This document shows positions 62,257-64,000 of a stretch of DNA of 64,000 nucleotides, piece after piece. The DNA lies in contig NW_003101682.1 in NCBI RefSeq assembly GCF_000003855.2, forward strand, positions 4,744,594-4,808,593, given 5' to 3'. A program made the translations under genes and the position numbers. A model generated the notes under the pieces. That model was not told the origin of the DNA. It ran no database searches and worked only from the letters and a program-made list of their open reading frames with translations. This DNA is from Blastomyces gilchristii SLH14081. Lineage: Eukaryota > Ascomycota > Eurotiomycetes > Onygenales > Ajellomycetaceae. Numbering within the stretch: position 1 is the stretch's first letter; every line of letters begins with the position of its first letter.

Positions 62257-63386
62257 CATATTATACATGTTATCTATCACAGTAGATACAAGAATCACAT
62301 TCATTATCATTTTCTCTTCAAATTGTTATCATTCAATCTCTTCAAGCTTCTGCTTGTAAATTTGAACAGGAGTTAATCTTTTCCCTGTTTTATCAGAGCA
62401 TTCTCATAGTTATCTTCTGAATCCTTCTCTAATGTAATGTGATTGACATAGACAGACACAGATTCATTCTTTGAGTAAGAAGGTATGTAGACTGATTAAT
62501 AGTTGAAAGCAATGTACTCTGATCAGTTACAGTTAATGCACACTTCTTATTGATATTAATCAGTGACTTCTTCAGAAGTGATCTTAGAAACTTGAAAGCC
62601 TGTTCAGGCAGCAGAGACTCTTACTTATATATAGATATTCAAGTCTACTCAGTTCATAGCATCTGCATTATTATTATTATTTCTCAGTACAGATGTATGA
62701 GTGACTGAGTTATTTCTCAGCACAGGTGTGTGAGTGTAATATCTTTTATCACTATTCTATATACTCTTGAGCTTGATAAGACAGTCATACAATGTCTGAA
62801 GCTGTGTGCAGAAGTCTTCATAAGTCAGGTCTATATTTACACTTATAAAAATCTGTAAGAGTTTGAAAGTTAGTATCTTCTTGAGCATACTAATCTTCAT
62901 TCAATTCTTTCAAGATTAATCATCTACTTCTAAGATCTTGATATCAAAGTCAGAGATAAATGTTATAAGAGAAGTATTTCTCTGTCAGACACTCTGTAAT
63001 CAATCTAATACTTTCTATTGTATAAGACTGTCTCAGAACAGAATATTAAGATATTTGATAATATTATCAGATATTTATAACACTGATTCACATGCTTTTA
63101 TTCATGAATGAAATTTCTGTTTCATGTGATTCTTCAATCATTTATTGATATATCAATCTTGATTAATTAGTAAATCAATGATATGTTTATCTACACTCAG
63201 TTTCATGAGCATTTTCATTCTTTATAATAAGTAGAGAGTGAGATCAGAAGCATTGAAATATGTAGAAGTATCTAAGTGTTCTTTCAGTGCTTTTGTATTT
63301 GATTCTGTAGATGTTGAAATTGTATGAGTGTCTTGTTAAATTAATCATTGAATTTTCTTATATTGAAGTTGTTGAGTCACATGTAT
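62257..63386 (-). pseudogene. Gy2 copy 3 gag remnant
   Basis: It is colinear with the gag of the other Gy2 copies, including the zinc-knuckle region (about 62500-62560) and the stretch equivalent to 60768-61016. It has many stops. It ends at the insertion point of copy 1. Confidence 0.8.
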
Positions 63387-63790
63387 ATCAGCTATCTATT
63401 ACTGTTGTAATTTCAACATTGCTCAGAGTCACTGTGATATTATATCTATGCTTGTGTTCAAGAGTTCTCTCATATTATTGTTAGACATGATTATATCAAT
63501 TATCAGATGTGTAATATCTGTGAAATTAAAAGAAGTGTAATTATATGAATATCTCATACATCTGTGATGTCAGAACTCTCAGATCTTTCACTGAAATTCT
63601 CTTTATAAGATCTTACTCTCTTTAGAAGATCTTATTACAGAGTCAGAATGACTGATGAGTAAGCTTCTATTTAAGAACTCAATATTCATTTAACTGTTTA
63701 ACTGTCTCTCTATTTCTTATATGTCATTATATATTCAGATATCTTGATGAGTAATCATTTCTAATAAGAAGATAATGAATGTTTTTCAAG

Positions 63791-64000
63791 TGTAAGAGGT
63801 CTACACTGAATAGATTAATATAATATTTATAGGTCTTATATAACAAAGTGAAAAATGTTAGAGAAGAAAAGAAAGAGAAAGTGTGAGAATCAGTGATTGA
63901 AGTGAATATTTATACGTGTATGCGATGGTGTACACAGTGGAACTTCAGGATGAAAGAGTAGAGGTTTTCATACACGGTGAAGATTCAGAGCAGAAGAATA
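63791..64000 (-). repeat. 5' LTR of Gy2 copy 3, partial
   Basis: It begins TGTAAGAGGTCTACAC and shares with the LTR at 20120 a block of about 40 bp (GAGTAGAGGTTTTCATACAC) that the other Gy2 LTRs lack. It runs off the window. Confidence 0.85.

Larger units (their letters stand above)
62257..64000 (-). mobile_element. Gy2 copy 3 (outer): gag part, leader and 5' LTR, cut by window edge
   Basis: It joins the end of the copy 1 LTR without a gap and corresponds to 23968-25128 plus 48001-48379 of the other Gy2 body. gag reads leftwards from about 63386 (start codon mutated to ATA). The leader follows, and the LTR starts at 63791. The missing 3' half of the element is represented by 20120 onwards. 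Confidence 0.85.

Overview
The window looks like a gene-poor, AT-rich heterochromatic block from a filamentous ascomycete (Pezizomycotina). Almost all of it is retrotransposon sequence carrying C-to-T / G-to-A mutation of the repeat-induced point mutation (RIP) type. Only one intact host gene is visible: a two-intron hexose-transporter gene (14005-15870, minus strand) in a ~2.7 kb island of normal base composition. AT-rich blocks packed with Gypsy elements are known from Onygenales such as Blastomyces, but that placement is a guess.

Layout. (1) 1-12800: two copies of a chromodomain Gypsy element (here Gy1) in opposite orientation around a 1.4 kb spacer that holds a tRNA-derived SINE and the tail of a Copia element. 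The right copy (5553-12800) is complete, with 258-bp LTRs and a 5-bp target-site duplication (TSD). (2) 12806-16320: unassigned AT-rich DNA, then the transporter island. (3) 16320-20119: an old LINE relic holding a second SINE and a 100-N gap, a fragment of a third Gypsy family (Gy3), and a Gy1 3' fragment. (4) 20120-64000: one large nest. A Gypsy element of family Gy2 (outer copy 3, LTRs at 20120 and 63791) contains a second Gy2 (copy 1). Copy 1 contains a full-length LINE (LINE-A), which contains two more full-length LINEs (LINE-B, same strand; LINE-C, opposite strand). Copy 1's right LTR contains a third Gy2 (copy 2), which contains a complete Gy3. Most joins are supported by target-site duplications. 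Removing the two inner LINEs restores LINE-A's ORF2 to 3957 nt, against 3963 nt in both other copies.

The LINEs encode an ORF1 with CCHC knuckles and an ORF2 with APE-type endonuclease, reverse transcriptase and RNase H (Tad1/I-like). They end in a 9-bp hairpin and a TAA-type repeat. The SINE has its own 3' hairpin and a similar tail, so it may be mobilised by this LINE. All three Gypsy families carry traces of a C-terminal chromodomain, which would favour insertion into existing heterochromatin and so explain the nest.

The mutation spectrum is unusual. By hand comparison CpG is hit most, CpC next and CpA rarely, so lost Trp codons are mostly TGA. Mutation is saturated inside the elements but fades at their outer ends, where CpG-rich patches survive. 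No element appears able to encode working proteins; the catalytic YxDD box of reverse transcriptase is damaged in every copy I read.
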